Part shown: piece after piece, positions 13,981 to 29,100 of the stretch
Layout: each line of letters begins with the position of its first letter
How positions within the stretch are numbered: the first letter of the stretch is position 1
Origin: Neodiprion pinetum
Lineage: Eukaryota > Arthropoda > Insecta > Hymenoptera > Diprionidae
Reading direction: 5' to 3'
Length of the DNA: 64,000 bases
NCBI RefSeq assembly: GCF_021155775.2
Contig: NC_060233.1
Coordinates: 29,491,456-29,555,455, forward strand
The notes under the pieces: model-generated
What the model was told of the DNA's origin: nothing
Database searches by the model: none
The model's input: only the letters and a program-made list of their open reading frames with translations
Made by a program: the position numbers and the translations under genes

Positions 13981-16900
13981 AAAATAACCCGGTACGTCTT
14001 CATAATTTTGACCCTGGATTGTTCAGCCGGAACGAATGAAAACGGATTAAACCTGCATTCGGAGGGTTTCACCCGCTGGTTCGATGCCAATGGATAGTGC
14101 GCACTCCTGCAGGTCCTCATCGTCCTCGAACCAGGACTACGTGTATTACAGCGTACCTTAACCTCGAGCACGATTCTCCGGACGAACGTGCACTGGTGTC
14201 GGTGGCTCAGAGCGCGTTCTCGGACAAAAGCGCAGCGCTACTTACTTCACTTGGGTTCGATGTATTGTCGCTCGTCAGGCTCGGCTTTATTGTCGTCGCC
14301 ATGACGGCCCACTTGATCACGATCCGGCCGACACTTGAAGATCTCTGGATAGCCCCGCGAGTACGATAAGACTCAGATGCTCGGCGATCGCCCCGCGGCT
14401 ATTCCACCCGTCGCTAAACACCAACGTGTAAACTTGTATCCACATCTATAAGTGTACAAGAAAATACATTATTATTTGGTCAAATGCAGGTACAACCGCG
14501 CAGTACAGTATAAATATGGAACAGTTTGTGAAAAGTCGATATAACCCGACAGAAATGTAGAATGTCGAGGGTGGATTGAAAACTGAATATCCGTATCTTT
14601 TCCCGTTCTATTCTATGTCGTATGATAATTTTCTGCAGCGTGACTAAACTCTTTATTCATTCCTGATTTTTTTTTTCTCTGTTCACCGATGGCGCTCACT
14701 TAGAGCTGGCGTACTTGGTGACAGTCTGAATTTCCCGAGACATGAGGTCAAGTATAGATGAAACTGTGATGAACTGACTACAGCTTCTGACTGCGGCAAG
14801 TATCAACTTTGTGCGAAGAGGATTTAAGTTCGATGTTCCAGTTACGACAAGATCACGTGACAGTAGTGCAATCTTTGCGAATTACTTTATACTACAGACT
14901 ATGGAACTAAATACAGTTCATTAGACCATTTTTATAGATTCCAATCTTTGAAATTCTAAAGTTTAGAACTAGACTTCAACTTCAATTGCATTGAATAAAA
15001 AGTAGCAGCTTACGAGTACCCAGATACTCGTGACTCATCGGTTTGAACCCGAGTTCATTGTCAGTAATGAACTCGCAAAGCTGGACATATCCTAATCGTA
15101 AGAAATGACCCGCAGACACTAAAGTGTACAGAAAAGGGAACGAATGAAATACTCGTCGAAATAAATGTTATACCGCACATGCATTGTTATTGCCTATAAC
15201 TGGTTATCATATCGAACTGTAAATTTCCAACAACAATCTCGCGCAATCCATTTCTATAATAACCCTTCTTTCACTAAAAACCAAGCCTACAACCATGCGA
15301 CGTTGGAAACGTGTTTCATACTTCATCCCCGCCTCGTCCTGCAAGAGAGGTTCATACATACCTCACACGACGGACAAAAACACCTACACAAGTATAGCTG
15401 AAGATAGGCGAGAGCGTGTACCTGGAGGGTTGGCGGGGTATCCATCCGATCATTGTCGCGGTAACAAGCCGTCTATTGACAGGTCGTCGGCAGGGTGCGT
15501 GAACGGGGGTTGTCCAGGGTGGCGACGAAGGCCACATACTAATGGGACATTACCTTAACGCGGTCCGGCCGTCCCGACTCTCATTCGGTTAGTTACTCCT
15601 CGGGGATGCCGTCGGTCGGTGCGTTCGGCGCGGACGGACCCGCCCTGGTCGCCTCATCCCCAATTCAGCCTGGAGCCCCCGCATCGCCCTCGCTCCGCAG
15701 CCCGCGGGAGAGACGCGATGAATCGGAATCCGATGCCCTCGACGACCGGACATTATCGCGCTGTATTTTTAACCTCGAGAAACGATCCCCGGGGACCCGA
15801 CACGGGACCCAGACCGCAACTTGATTCGCACAGCCGCGTTGCTGTGCCACGATCACTGTTTGCCCTGCACCGTAGACCGACCCTCACCCGATAATCCTCC
15901 GGCTACCGGGTACCGGTCTTCCCGATGTGTTGTATACTTATAGGTATATGTATACGTTACACTTGTGCACCTTATACTTTATACAACAGTGTAATAATAT
16001 GCAGACGGTTCATCAGAATCCGTCTGTAACTCCATACTCTTGATATCTCGGTTCTTGCACGTTACACGTAGTGTACGACGCGTATTATAATGTACGTTCT
16101 ACACGGAGGTACCGCGGCATGGCTGGACATTATATATAGGTACTCGGAGAAACAAAGACATGAAATTAATACTAAGTATTGCGAGATAATTGTTATTATT
16201 ATTGTTATCATCATTTTTCGCACGAATTTTTATTCATTTGTAGACTAACGATTCGTTCTTATAAATAAACAGATTAGAAAGAAAAAAACTTGGTATTTTT
16301 CTCTGACTGAATTCATCGACAAATATTTATTGCATTTTTCATATTTTATCAACTAATTACTGAATTGAAAATAACCTTTCAAACCACACTGTAATCAAAA
16401 TTTCTCTATGACTGGGGTATAGAAAATGACTTGATAAGTGTTTTATACTGGCATCAATTTTAAACGCCAGCGCATAATGACACCCTAATTTTTTAGTACA
16501 AATTTAGAAACTACAGAAAAAGAAAGATCTCATATAATTTGAAAATGTCAGAACTACGAGAAAAATCGATCTTTTTCAATGAAAAGTTTCGATACTTATA
16601 AAGGGATAAAATATAGTTTGTGGCAAAAATATCCGTATAGAACTCAAAAACAATTATACTCTAGCATATCTTTCCTCGCAAGTCAACCACGTGTCGAATA
16701 ACCATAGCAATATTACAATGAATGGAGTAAAAAAACTGATCTGTTAATTAGAGCTACGCTGTGAGCTGACGGTGACCTGCGACAGATTGTACGTGGAACA
16801 TGGAACGCGTGATTAAATTGACATGAAAATCTGCAATCCCTATACGTACAATATACATTCGCGCATACGCACAGACGCATAGCTGTAATTGCACACGATT

Positions 16901-17301
16901 GCTATACCTTGAGAATTAGATACGATAAAGAACGAGGGGTGAGATTGCGGTAGTGTTAATACACCGGCACACAGATACGAACTGCCAGGCAGGATGGGGC
17001 GCGAATATCGGAGTATATTGTATAATTGCTCGACGGAGGATCGCAATGATGCTGCGGTGGGGGGAGAAATATCGAATATAAGGAGGGAAGTCGAAAGGCG
17101 GGGAAGTTCGCGGGAGGGTGAATCGAGGGCGGGTTAAGAAGATATTTTGGGGTCGACTTAATTAATATTTAAGGCGACCCAGGACTTTAAGCTGCCATTA
17201 ATTCACGTCAACGTCTTCCTATCGCGTAGTGAGGGCCGTAACGCGGTGACTTGCATCCTTGTTGCCAAACTGAGATAAGTGGTTGCCACGCTGCTTAAGT
17301 T

Positions 17302-17325
17302 CCCCCCCCCCCCCCCCCCCCCCCC
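17302..17325. repeat. Homopolymer C run of 24
   Basis: A pure run of 24 C; the minus strand can form G-quadruplex. Such runs are hard to sequence, so the length should be treated as approximate. Confidence 0.9.
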
Positions 17326-20300
17326 TCTAGCCGGCTGCTTCTGATTCTGCTCAACCGTACACTCGTACCCAGCTCGTTATCTATACGCCCACGCGATACA
17401 TCCGCCGGTGTACAATGTAACAGAGTTACGCGTTGATACACGCCGCACGTGAATAACATCGCTCGCATCAACTAATCTAAATCAGTTCTCGCGGTATTAA
17501 TGTACAATAAATTTTTCGGATCCGAGGAGCCGAAGAGAGAGAGAGAGAGAGAGAGAGAGAATAAGATCGAACTGCACGGTTCGCGGGTAGACGGGGATGG
17601 TGAAAGTAGGAAAAAAGTTTATATCCGGCAAGAAACGCGGGCGTGTTCCAAAATTGAAATTTATAATCCGTAAAAACAATTACGGTCCCCGCGGCGTGGC
17701 TGCCCGCTCAACAAAAACGGCTAATATCTCTGGTTTGATTTACACCGAGAGGCGCCGGACCGCGTCGCGGCGCGTCGCGAGGATACGAGGGGGGCCCTCG
17801 ACCCCCCCTCCGGACAGCAGACACATATTAAATATATAGAATGTCAAAGATTTAGCAGGAGACAACAGGCCTCGTCCCATGAATCCTACGGGAGCAACTC
17901 CGCATCGGCTATACATATACATATATACCCGAATTCAATAAATTGACCGCCATAAATCCTGCGAACGTCTCCGATGTCCGAAATACTATGTGTAGGAGGA
18001 ATAACGTACATAATATAGGCATGGGGATTGTACATATACAGAAACACTTTAAGAATGTATTTACTGCAGGGTTAGCAATTTCATTTATTTATTTATTCAT
18101 TTTTTTTTTTTTTTTATTGGATTTTAAACTTCGGAAATACGTGAAGTTTTATGTTATATTATTTGATACTATCTCTTCAAAATTATATTCTGAACACACC
18201 TGTAGATGATTAACGAATAGTTTTGAAGAGTATAGATTATATCGCAAGGGAAAAGGATCGAATAGTTGAAGAAATTTACGTTGAACAAAATCGGCAAAAA
18301 GCTCAGAAAATAAGAGTGAATAAAATTGTCGCGAAAATTGAAATATCATTCTTGTATTTTTACTATCGCTATACTAGACTAATATATTAGGTGCAGCTCG
18401 AACGTGGAGGAATTAATATGATCGTTTTTTTTTTTTTTTTTCACTCCCCTTAGGGTGGTTTTCTTTGATCGGGAAGAAAGATTTCGACGACGACGTGCGG
18501 CGTCTCGCTTGCACCCCGACGGCATAAATGTGGGGCAATAAAACTGGCCTGCGGGCAGTTCTGTCCACCGGTGGCCGATCGCCTTATTGCATGTAAAACA
18601 TTTATGCCTTGTGGATATTGCAGGCGTGGATATTCCCCCCGTTATATATCTGCATGCGGCCAATCTTGTTATTGAACCTGCACCCGGGTGCGCTGGCATT
18701 GTGTGGTCTTATCACACACCGTAAAATAAAAAATCAACCTCACAGATCACACTGCAAGTCTCTCCCTCACACGCGGATGATAACCGGCCTCGGAACAAGC
18801 TCGTAGGTAGGTACACCGCATACATATATATATATATATATATATATTGTATTAAATTTTAATTCAAAGGAGCTACATCAGTCCGATTGTGCCGTTCTAA
18901 CGAGCCTTGTTCCCGCAGCAGCTGGATTTGGGGATCGCGTAACAGGCTTCGTACAGACGCCTACAGCCTCCGAATGTATCGCGTTTCTACAACCAGCACA
19001 CTCCGCGGGTTACACCTCTCTGAGGGAGGGAGGGTGGCGGGGGTGGAAATAAGGGGGTGTCGCTCTCTGGTAACACGGCGGGTCGCGGGTGGCGTGACAT
19101 TCAACAGTTGAGCTGGACCGATTCTCGCGCTAACGGGCGGCCGATGTTGACGGGTGACGACCGGATTAGCGTCGTTACCGGGACGCCGGGTTCACCCCCG
19201 ACCTCTTGTTACCCCGTATACACGCCGAGAATTCGATTCACTTTGTACGCCCGTCGCCGACGCCGATGCCCAGATCTCTATACGTGCCCCTCGGCGTTCG
19301 CCGTCCTGGGACCGTTTAAATGCCCTTTACTGCCTATTTTAAACAATTTTTAAGCCACCCTCCGTCGAGCGCGCCCCTTTCCCTCTCACCCTCTCCCTCT
19401 CTCTCTCTCTCTCTCTTTCTCGTGATAAGGCACGGGACGATTTATTGAGGCGACGGAGCTTCTGACCCGTGACCCTCGCTCGCGCCGTATCCATCCATAA
19501 CGCTCCGTCCTTTGCCGTGCAGTTTCACGCACACTCCAGGGCGCAGGAGCTGCTGCAGGGATTGCTAACTCCTCGCGCGTGTCCCGATCGAGGAGGCAGG
19601 CGCGAGGAGAGCTTATTGTCGAGACTCGAGTCAAGTATGATCCAATTAAACGTCGCCGGTTCTACAACTCCGTGACACGAGCCCTGTACTCGACACAGTG
19701 ACACGAACTCCGGTGTGTCGACTAAATTTTTGAAAAGCGTGACCTCCACTCTGTTTTCACGATTTTAAACGAAGAATCCAATCTTCTCACAACTTTCGCA
19801 TTTTTTAGCTTCTTACCGTCAAGCAGTTCTATCTTGCAGATTTAGCAACTTATTTTGCTCCACCTTTTTCTCATACATTTATAATGAAACTTTATACCAT
19901 CTCTCCCCATACATTTCCCTTATACCAGCTCATAATATATGTGTAATAGTGTATGGAAAATTACACTTTTTGCTGAGATTTTCCTAAACTCTTCGAGGTG
20001 TTACTCAGTCACTTTTGCACATGAATACCGATACTCGTACGGTCGGTGCAGTCCGGTTCGCAAGGCTGTGTATGTCAGGTCTGTACGTATGGTTATATAT
20101 ACATGTCTATCGGTGCGATCTAATACCACATCACCGGGGCTTCTGGGAGTCGCGAGGCTCACGCGTGTGGGGCTTCATCTCTGTACTTGTTTGCCCGAGG
20201 GACTAAGACACCGAGAGGAAGCGAGAAGAATTAGAAAAGAAAAACGAGGAGGCAAAACGGACAGACACGGTTGATCTCCGGCGAGCTTTACACGTAAACT

Positions 20301-20981
20301 ATGCGTAGTTACATGGAAAATAAAGCTCGGCTGGACTCCGGTTGGCGATACATACGTCCGTGTATTTGCATGCAGCTAGTTGACCTCGTTCAACAACTGA
20401 ATCCCCGTAATTGCTTTTCACACTTCCCTTGTACTGGCACAAATATGCAGATCGCGAGGTTTAAGCTTACTGGAAAATATTGGCAAGAGGTATACAATAT
20501 ATCACACAAAATGAAAAGGAATTCTAACGCTGTAACTGTAATTTCGAGGCCAGCAATAACACAGCCAAATGTTAAATAAGTTGCAATAAAAAATGTATAC
20601 TGGATGAAATTTGATTTCGGTATTTGGGCGCAATTGAAAAAATTAAAAATCTAAGCTTATTGTAAATAAAAATGAAACCTGCAAATAAACAGAAAAGGAT
20701 AACGCTTATAATCATCAATGAACGTCACTGTGTAGGCACAGTCTTGAACTCTGCTTTAAGCCAACAAAAGAGTATTCGACGTACGTAGGTATAAAAGAGT
20801 AAAATTTAGTTCCACATTCGTTTTACATATTCCAAAGTCTAGATATACATCTATCATCACATATCATACGTTGTTCGTACAGAATTCGTCCGAGAAACGA
20901 TCCTGCACGCAGGGTCGCCGATATCAGACCTCGACACTGGCGTGGCTTATAGCTGCCTCGCAATGCGCGATCAAGGGAAGC

Positions 20982-21018
20982 GGATGGATGGATGGATGGA
21001 TGGATGGATGGGTGGATG
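20982..21018. repeat. (GGAT)n microsatellite
   Basis: About nine GGAT units, then GGGTGGAT variants, in a G-rich stretch on the plus strand. Confidence 0.95.
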
Positions 21019-23895
21019 ACTGGGTGGAGAAGGGGCGTTAGGGTTTGGAGGATGGGGGCGACACCGCGCAGCCAGGATGGGTCACAGTAAATTTTCTTTT
21101 ACGGCCCGAATCTGTAACATCATCGACACCCATAAAAACTCCGGACCATCTTTCTTGCCCGGAACAAGGTCCTCCGACGCGGCCGCCCAAGCTGCATGGG
21201 TGACTTTATTTTATGAATCGCGTAAACGCTCAACTTCGTATATACACCATAATACACAGACCCCTCCGCATTATTATATAAATTGTCCATGTGGATCCGG
21301 CGACGGTCATTCATACGCCAATTAGTAAGTGTGGCACGCGCCGTCTCGCGCAGTATGTAACATTTGGTCGAGGTAATTTGTTCCTTTTAGCTTTTTATAT
21401 TTTACGTATAAATCGTCTTGACGATTTGCAGTTGTAAACGTATTGCCGCCGTGACGAAATTGTATTAAATTTCTTCAATTTCTTAAATGTCTTGACGATC
21501 ATTTCGCTACTGATTACTTTTTATTGGTTGATAAAAATGAAACTACTGCCATTGGCAGAGATTCAGGAAAGGTATGACACAACTGTCTGTGATTGGCAGA
21601 AAATAGTTGAGACATCCTCCTTATGGTGCTGACTTAAAACTACCCTCGCGTGATGCCCGGCTAGTTTTGTTGACGACTTCAAGATTCTATGCAGCTTGGT
21701 GTCTAAACTTAAGGGCAAACCCAGGAGACCATCGGCAATGCGCTGCCTTCGGGAATTTGCTTGTGCTTCTGCGTGTATACACACTATTAGCAAGTATCGA
21801 CTGATAAGTCACAGAACGGCTATATTTTCAAGTAACTCAAGAGTGTGAGAAAGACTCTGAGCCGTGATTTTGCTTTTAACACATTACTACCAGCTTTTAT
21901 TGCGAATAAACATTTTTTAAATATTTTGCAACACACTTGTAGGTGATGAGGGTACGAACTCTCTCTTTGCCGACTTTCAATCAGTCCACTTATAACTTGC
22001 GATAGTTGCATCATAGCATTGAGAATGAATTGCTGAAATCCATCCCGTTGAATAAAAGCATCAAGTTCAATCGAACGTTACATGCACATGAAAAAAAATT
22101 CAACCAAGTCACTAATTTTTTTTTTCATCGAGTCAGTCTCGTCTACTTGAGATGTTTCACACGCACGTGGAACGTAGATTAAAGATCAATGTCGAGATTT
22201 TCGGACTTTGTGTCAAAACGCGAAATTGCGAATGGAAATTGGAAAAGTAGAAAAGAAAAGCAAAACTGGAGCATCGATTATTTCTGCAATGTCCTTATAC
22301 ACGAAGATACATGGTTGTATGTATATGCCTATACATTCAATCTTGTATATCGCTTTCTTTCTTTCTATCTCTTTGTCTTTGACTTCCTCTAGTCTCTCCG
22401 TATGAGACTTATCTGATGGCTTCGTGTTATCTTTATGGAGGAGCCATGAACGCGATCGACATATACATACGTAAGACGCATAGTCCATAGATGTACCTAT
22501 ACGATGTGAAATCACAAACGCGCACCCCTTTCAGTATCATATATATGCTTATAGTAGGTATATCAGATCATTCCGATATATTGTCGAAGCCTATATTGAT
22601 ACCCGTGGAATACATCATCTCTTGAGTATGCGTAACGGGTTTGTTCAATATTCCATATTTCGAACGATTCTAGGTATATGTTTGTGGAATTTGAATCATC
22701 GTTAAGAAAATCTGGTGAAAGAGGTTTTCGCAAAGTAAAGTTAACTGGCAGGTATATTGTGGGTATTTGGTATTCGTGTGCATTCTCCAGAAGTAAATAT
22801 TTTGGCGAATCTGCATGAGTGTGAGCCGGAAATGATAGATAGGAAGGTGGGTAACGGTATAGGTAGGTTACTCGGTCCCGAAGCCACGACGAAACCGGAA
22901 AAGTGCTACGTGCGCTGCTCAAATCACATACATACACGTACATATCAATGCATTTGTATTTGTTGCAGACATGGAAATTCGTCACATACGACGACTATCT
23001 GTGAGTTCGACTGCATAGTAGACACAGCGTGACGTTTACGTACGGTCCGATATGCAGGTACACACATAAATCAATTTTTTCAATCCTCCGCTTCATCATT
23101 CAACTTATAAATCCAACTGTGCGAAAATCATAAACAGAAGACCCGAAACGTAAATTCGGACTTTAATCATTCATAACATGCCATACCTAAAAAATCCTGA
23201 ACACCAGATTAATCTCAATAAGAATGCCTGCCTTTGCCTTTGCACCGGAGTTGGATGGCTCACAAGTTCTCAAACTGTTCCCAATTTCCCCGATTTTCGA
23301 GGCATGTATAACAAAGTCCCGATGTACACACACACGCGAACGTGTGTACCGCGATCGAAGCCAAGATCTCCACCCTGCCGAACCCGAGCCGTGGAGTCTT
23401 TTGGCTTAGGGGGTTGAATCGGGGGTAGTATCGAAGAAATCCTTTGGGGCAGGGCAGTCGAGCTACAGCCCGCAGCGTCCAGCAGCACGCAATAATACTA
23501 AAAAGATAAAACCACCCGATCGAGTCAACTCCCCCTGCAGCACCGTCGCCGCTTCCTCTGGCGAGGCTGACACGCCTGCACGCGTGTGTCTATGTGGCCG
23601 CATACACGCGACGCCGCAGTCAGTTTCCCGATACCCGATCACGGCCGTGACTATACCGGCCTGCGCTAATAACGGACGGCAGGGAGGGAGGCTCGTAAGC
23701 CAGTTGACCGTGACTAGATAAAAAATACTGCCGTCTCCGAGGGCCGTAGTCCATCCGTTCGCCCTTCAGCCCGTTTGCAGAGCCCTGCGCCACCCGCGTT
23801 GTCATGCTAATCGAGCCGACAACCTGACCGATTCGCAGGGAGGAACGTGGACGTCCCCCTCCTCGAGTGACCCGCGAAGATGCGTTCTCGTGCCG

Positions 23896-24008
23896 TTTTG
23901 TCGCCTGCCCGGAGGCGTTAATCACCCTAATGATGGGGCGATTGACCCAAGAAGAGCCTAGACGCGTACCTGTGATATTTTGTTGCCTGTCTGCAGGCGT
24001 TAATCACC
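23896..24008. repeat. Short direct repeat pair
   Basis: Two 31-base copies at 23,896-23,926 and 23,978-24,008 (82 bases apart) share GCGTTAATCACC and TTTTGT(C/T)GCCTG, with 4 differences. A weaker third relative may start near 24,020. Each copy contains a GCCT...AGGC palindrome. Confidence 0.6.
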
Positions 24009-26139
24009 GTATCCAAGGCGAAACGTTGCCGTCCTGCAGGCGCCGGTCTTCCGGAATTTAGCGCGAAATTCGTGAATCGGAGGGAATCGGTACGCGATGA
24101 CCGCGTGTTCAGTACGGGAAATAGCCGCGCATCGACTCCCGTACCTAATAAAATAAACTGTCAGCGGCAGCGAGCATAAAAATGCTAAGAAGCTGGACGG
24201 TGGACCGTATTGTGCCAGGCTTCACTGGACCGCGCTATATTTGTATATGTGGTGAACACATGTGCGGAAACGGCGTTGTGTGGGTACGTGCGGAGGTTAT
24301 AACGTGCCGAGGGCCCCCACTCAAGGGGGCGCCCTACGTCCGGATCGGACGATTACGACCGGGGATGACCGCCCCAGGACCCGCATATTATTGATACCCG
24401 CTATCACTACATGCGCGCCGATGCATATATTTCTTCGTACTCGAATAGCCATACCACGCAATGCATCTTTCGGGACCCTTGTACGAGCTATCACTTGGGT
24501 TGCCTTCATTTGGCAGAGGCGGATAGCTGTTTCGTTTCCACATAATCTCCAGTGCTATGCGAAATTTATATTGAAACTTTTCAGAAGGTCAACTTACAAT
24601 GCCGCGTGCGCTGAACTTTTTCACATACTATGTGTAACGAGATGCATTTCAGCACACATGCGCTCTGTTTGAAAATCTTCTTTTTCGTAGAGTGTATAAT
24701 GACACACGATGCCGTATCATACAGTACCGAAGTCTAAGACATTGAGGAAACTCAGAACCGACACCGGAAAACCGTTGCAGCTACTATTCCAGCAAACAAA
24801 AGTCGGCGAGGTCAATCATTATTTATATTTCATCATTACCATAACCCACCATTCAGGTATAATGTCTGAAAGTGTATTGTGGTATGCGGATTGACTGCAT
24901 GGGCTGTACAATCGGGGGTAGAAGGCATGAATAACGGCGCAGTGACCATGCAATGACCAGGACAAACCCATAGTCGGTATAACATTCGATGGATCAGTAC
25001 AGTGAACCTGCCGGTGTCCAGTCGAACCGATCGTATCTTGGTAGCGGCGTAAATCATTGCCGATACATTAAACCGCGCTACCATAGCGCCCGTCTCGAAG
25101 CAGAACTACACGGAATCTGTTATCAACGAAAACGAGTATACGCGGCTACCAGGAACAGACACACGAGCTTTGAAGCAAAGTTGTGAGTCCAAGCGTACAT
25201 CGTCGAACGCCGGTATAATAATCCTCGATGTTCAACAAATTGAGCCAATTAATCGGCGCGAGCTTTGAATAGCTGGAGAATAATTCCCTTCGCATAATAT
25301 CACACGTGCGGTACAGACTTAGCGATTAAACGTGCGGGCCACGCGTATATCGTGCGTGTGGGTACTTGATCACCGCTTGTATCAGCCAGAGAGAATTTTC
25401 GAGGGATCACGGATGCGCGTTGGGGGTCTAAAGACGGGTAGACGACGCGCGGCAGGTAGGCATATAACGCGGCGAATCGAGGGCCGCGATACAGGGTTAA
25501 TAACGTTCGTCCACTGGCGGGGTATTGTATCGCGGTAGGCGGCGCCTAGCGGGTTCTCCGTTATAGGACGACTTTCGAGAGGACCGCGACGGCGCGGCGC
25601 GCGAGGCGTCGAGACGGCCCTCCTCCTCATCCTCATCCACATCCACATCCACCTCGGCTCATCCCTCATTCTCTCGTCCTCTCTCCGCCGCCGCAGCGGT
25701 AGCTCCTCACCCCTGACGCGGAGGAACGCAACCCCATCCTCGTCAATATGCCCGTCGAGGGATGATTCCGGGTACCGAAGGAGACTCGACGACCGCTTCT
25801 CCGAGGTGCAAATATACCCGCTACTTCCGATCACTCGAGAGACAGAGAGAGAGAGAGAGAGGGAAAGAGAGAAAGAACGAGGATCACTGCACAGAGTGAT
25901 TGAAGGTGCTGGATACGTACCTCCGTGCGCTGTCTGCCTCCTCGAATCCTGTCGTCGTCGTCGTCGTCGCGGAGTATTGATCCGTCCATCGGGTCCCGTC
26001 ATCCACAGGGGCGGGTGGGTCCGTCGTCGGTCCCCGGTCTGTGGGTAACTAGATCATCGTCGCTGCTCCGCGGGGGTCCTAACAAAGTCAGTTATCGTCG
26101 GCTCGTTGCCCCTTCTTTCGGAGTAGATTTGTCTCCGTC

Positions 26140-26173
<34 letters not shown>

Positions 26174-26174
26174 T
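26140..26174. repeat. (TA)n(TG)n microsatellite
   Basis: TA units pass into TG units at about 26,163. Other simple tracts nearby are AG repeats at 25,841-25,862, TCG repeats at 25,951-25,969 and a TA tract near 26,488. Confidence 0.9.
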
Positions 26175-29100
26175 GCGGCTGCGATGCAGTTGAGAGTCTT
26201 TCGCGATCAACCGATTTTCGATGGTTCAATGCCTCGCGCGCTTACAGCTTTACACCAACGATCAACCCCCTCTCTTTGGCTGCTCCGGTATATATGCGGG
26301 ACGAGAAAAGTGAATTAATTTATCCCCCGTACCGAAGCCTCTTGATCCTCGCCGCGTTGCGCGACGCGTATAAGGTATAATCTGTGTACCGGCTCCACCT
26401 TGCAGCTTCCGCGACCAAGAACGCCGCGAGGAGTGTGAGGCGTCGTCAACGTCACCCTGCAGTTTCAACCCCTCTCAATCTCGTCCCGTGTATATATATA
26501 TATATACAGATATATATAAAATGGTTCACCCCCTACCCTCAACCAGATCTCGTTCTCGAGCCGGGTGAACGCGCGGGATGCTGCAGAGGCGAGTGAGTAC
26601 CGCGACGCTCGGGAACTGTTTGACTTAATTTTACGACGAGGATGGGCGCATGGTGGCTGCCGACCGGCGCGGTGATGGGGCGGAGAAGAGGGGGGACGCG
26701 AATCTACCGCCGAGCCTTAAAACGGATAAAAATTATCCCTTTATAAAGTCGAGAACCGCTATAAAAGTCTGTACGGAAGAACAGGAGGCTCCGGATGGCC
26801 GGATACATATTGTTACAAAGAGTCAAATCACCCGTTCTACCCCATTTTTCTAAAGATCTAGTTGCCGACATAGATAAGAGAAACTTGAGAGTTCTTCTGT
26901 CTTAAAAATGAACAAGGTTGCTGCGTAAAAACAGTCCTGTTTCAGACTTTAAACGAACAACACCACATTTTGCAATAAAACATTGTTTTATCAGCATATT
27001 AATTTTCGCCACTTATACTTGCTTCATAAGCTCAAGAACCCACATTTCATTGCGTAATTCCGCCGAGAGTTACAGTATAATACCACTTACACGTAACGGA
27101 CAGGGATGAACGAATGCGGTGTCCGAGTATACCATAAGAGATGGACCAATCGGTATAATTACTTGGCATGTATATATATGTATATGTTTTTTTACAGATA
27201 TACGTTATGACGCGACATCATACGTACGTTATCGTATATGCGAAGGTATCATAGAGAGGCGAAAGAAGGAGGTATGCGAGCGAGTCCTTTATCCAGGAGC
27301 TGTAAGGGATTGAATTACGCGGTTGACGAGTCCCTCGAATTCTCAACTCGGCGAAATAAAAACGTTAAACTCCCCTCCGCCTTTCTGCCGCAAGGTACCC
27401 TCTTCCCCGCCGAGGTTACGCCGCGGAATCGGAGGATATCCTGTTTCTATTATATGACCTGCACCAGTACTGTGAACCATATAACCCTTGAAACTCCACC
27501 TATACGTACGAAGCACTCTGACTCGATTCAAACTGCCTGCAGTGCAACGATATCCCACTGCTTCTATTCTACTGTAAAATGACATTGGAAAAGCGGAAGA
27601 CAAAAAAAGGAGACTGCTGTCGGACGAGTCGGAGCTCTGAATTAAAAATTCATCAATATAATGTCATTTTTGTCGAAAAATTATGAACAAGTATATGAAT
27701 AATTGTTTCCGGTCTTTGAGCCTTGCAATAAAAAATTCACCTTAGGATCAATAATATTTATTCGATAGACATTATCTCGATTTCATTAATAAATCAAGAT
27801 CTTAATTACACGAGACTGGATCCGCTATTAAACGAGAGAATTATATTGTACGTGTCAGCGACCAAATATATTCGATCGATGTGAGTTGTGGTCTCAGGAG
27901 AACACGGGCCGATATCCCTGCCTCTACATTATAGGTATACCTATCTATATATAAACCTACACAGATTTACGGATAGTTGATGTATAGGTAAAACAATACC
28001 CAGGACTAGCGGTGAGTTAAGTGATTGGCTGGTGATAACCGTACCGTAAAAACGTCTGAAAAACGAAATTTTTACGGGGTATTTGTAGCCATGTGTGTAT
28101 CCGTTATAAATTTTACGCAGAGGCCGCGTTATACGTATCACCGTTAAATTTTCGTCCGCCAGTTACGCATAATCCATAATTATAACAATGGACCAAACAT
28201 CGCATCGATCGGCATTGTGAAACACACGTAAACGTGGTTAAAAACTCCAGAGACTGGACAACTTGTATACAGTCGAGAACCGCATCAGCTGATTTTCGAA
28301 AATCGATTCGATCCCCTCGTCTCGTTCCGACCCCCCTCCCCCCCATGGCTTCACGTTCATCCATAGGCCGAATTACGTCTTGCGTACGAAATGACATTTC
28401 TCCGATTGCTCGGTCAAGTCAACCCGTGACTTCACCCCTCTCTTCACTCTTCGATAATTCGATTCTCCAATAGCTCCGATGAAATATACGTGAAGAAAAA
28501 TTAGTGTCGTGGACGTGAATCCTGGAAGGATCTTTTTGTTACGCCTGACTTGAACGTCGCTGTACGTGTCACAATTATTACCGACATGGCGCGCAATTGC
28601 AACAAAATCACGAATCTTATCATTATCAACAAAGATTCGTTTCAACATCCAGAGATGCAATGCGTCGAGGTCACCGCACTTAATATTGATGAGCTTCCTC
28701 TTATTTATTCAGAGTTTTATATTATATACACCAAGGTCTTAATGACTCAACTTCTTCAATGCAACTTCGGGAGATATGCCAATGAATGAAAAACCCGAGT
28801 CAGCTGGGTTCGTTACGCGCCGTCAACGTTAGGCAAGATCGCGATTGCATGACTGCCTGTTTATCAATTGCAGATCGCGTGACTTCAAAGTTATTTCATA
28901 CATACATACGTGCATGTACTGTTTACAGACGGCTGTGCGTAACGTATAATTCGGGAATTTCCACTCTCGAACATTGTTTATACCTGAAACTTCCGGTTTT
29001 TGGATGAAACTAAAATACGGTTCCACTTTACACCCGAAAATTTCAAGTGAAATAACAACTGATTTTTTTTTCTCTACTCGCTATTCATTGTCGTACATAA

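Noticed and set aside
14079..14092. tRNA-like B-box (GGTTCGATGCC) and GGTTTGAACCC near 15,040
   Set aside because: Neither has an A-box, anticodon stem or acceptor stem at tRNA spacing.
21563..21793. 76-codon minus-strand frame with coding-like look
   Set aside because: Reasonable composition, but no domain, no matching splice sites on both sides and no neighbouring exons that fit.
22088..22129. A-run/T-run hairpin (ATGAAAAAAAATT with its inverse)
   Set aside because: Low-complexity A and T tracts pair easily by chance; there is no further structure.
25382..26002. 206-codon minus-strand frame
   Set aside because: Dominated by Arg, Ser and Pro from AG, TCG and CT simple repeats, with no domain and no splice support. 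Best seen as a chance frame in GC-rich repeat DNA.
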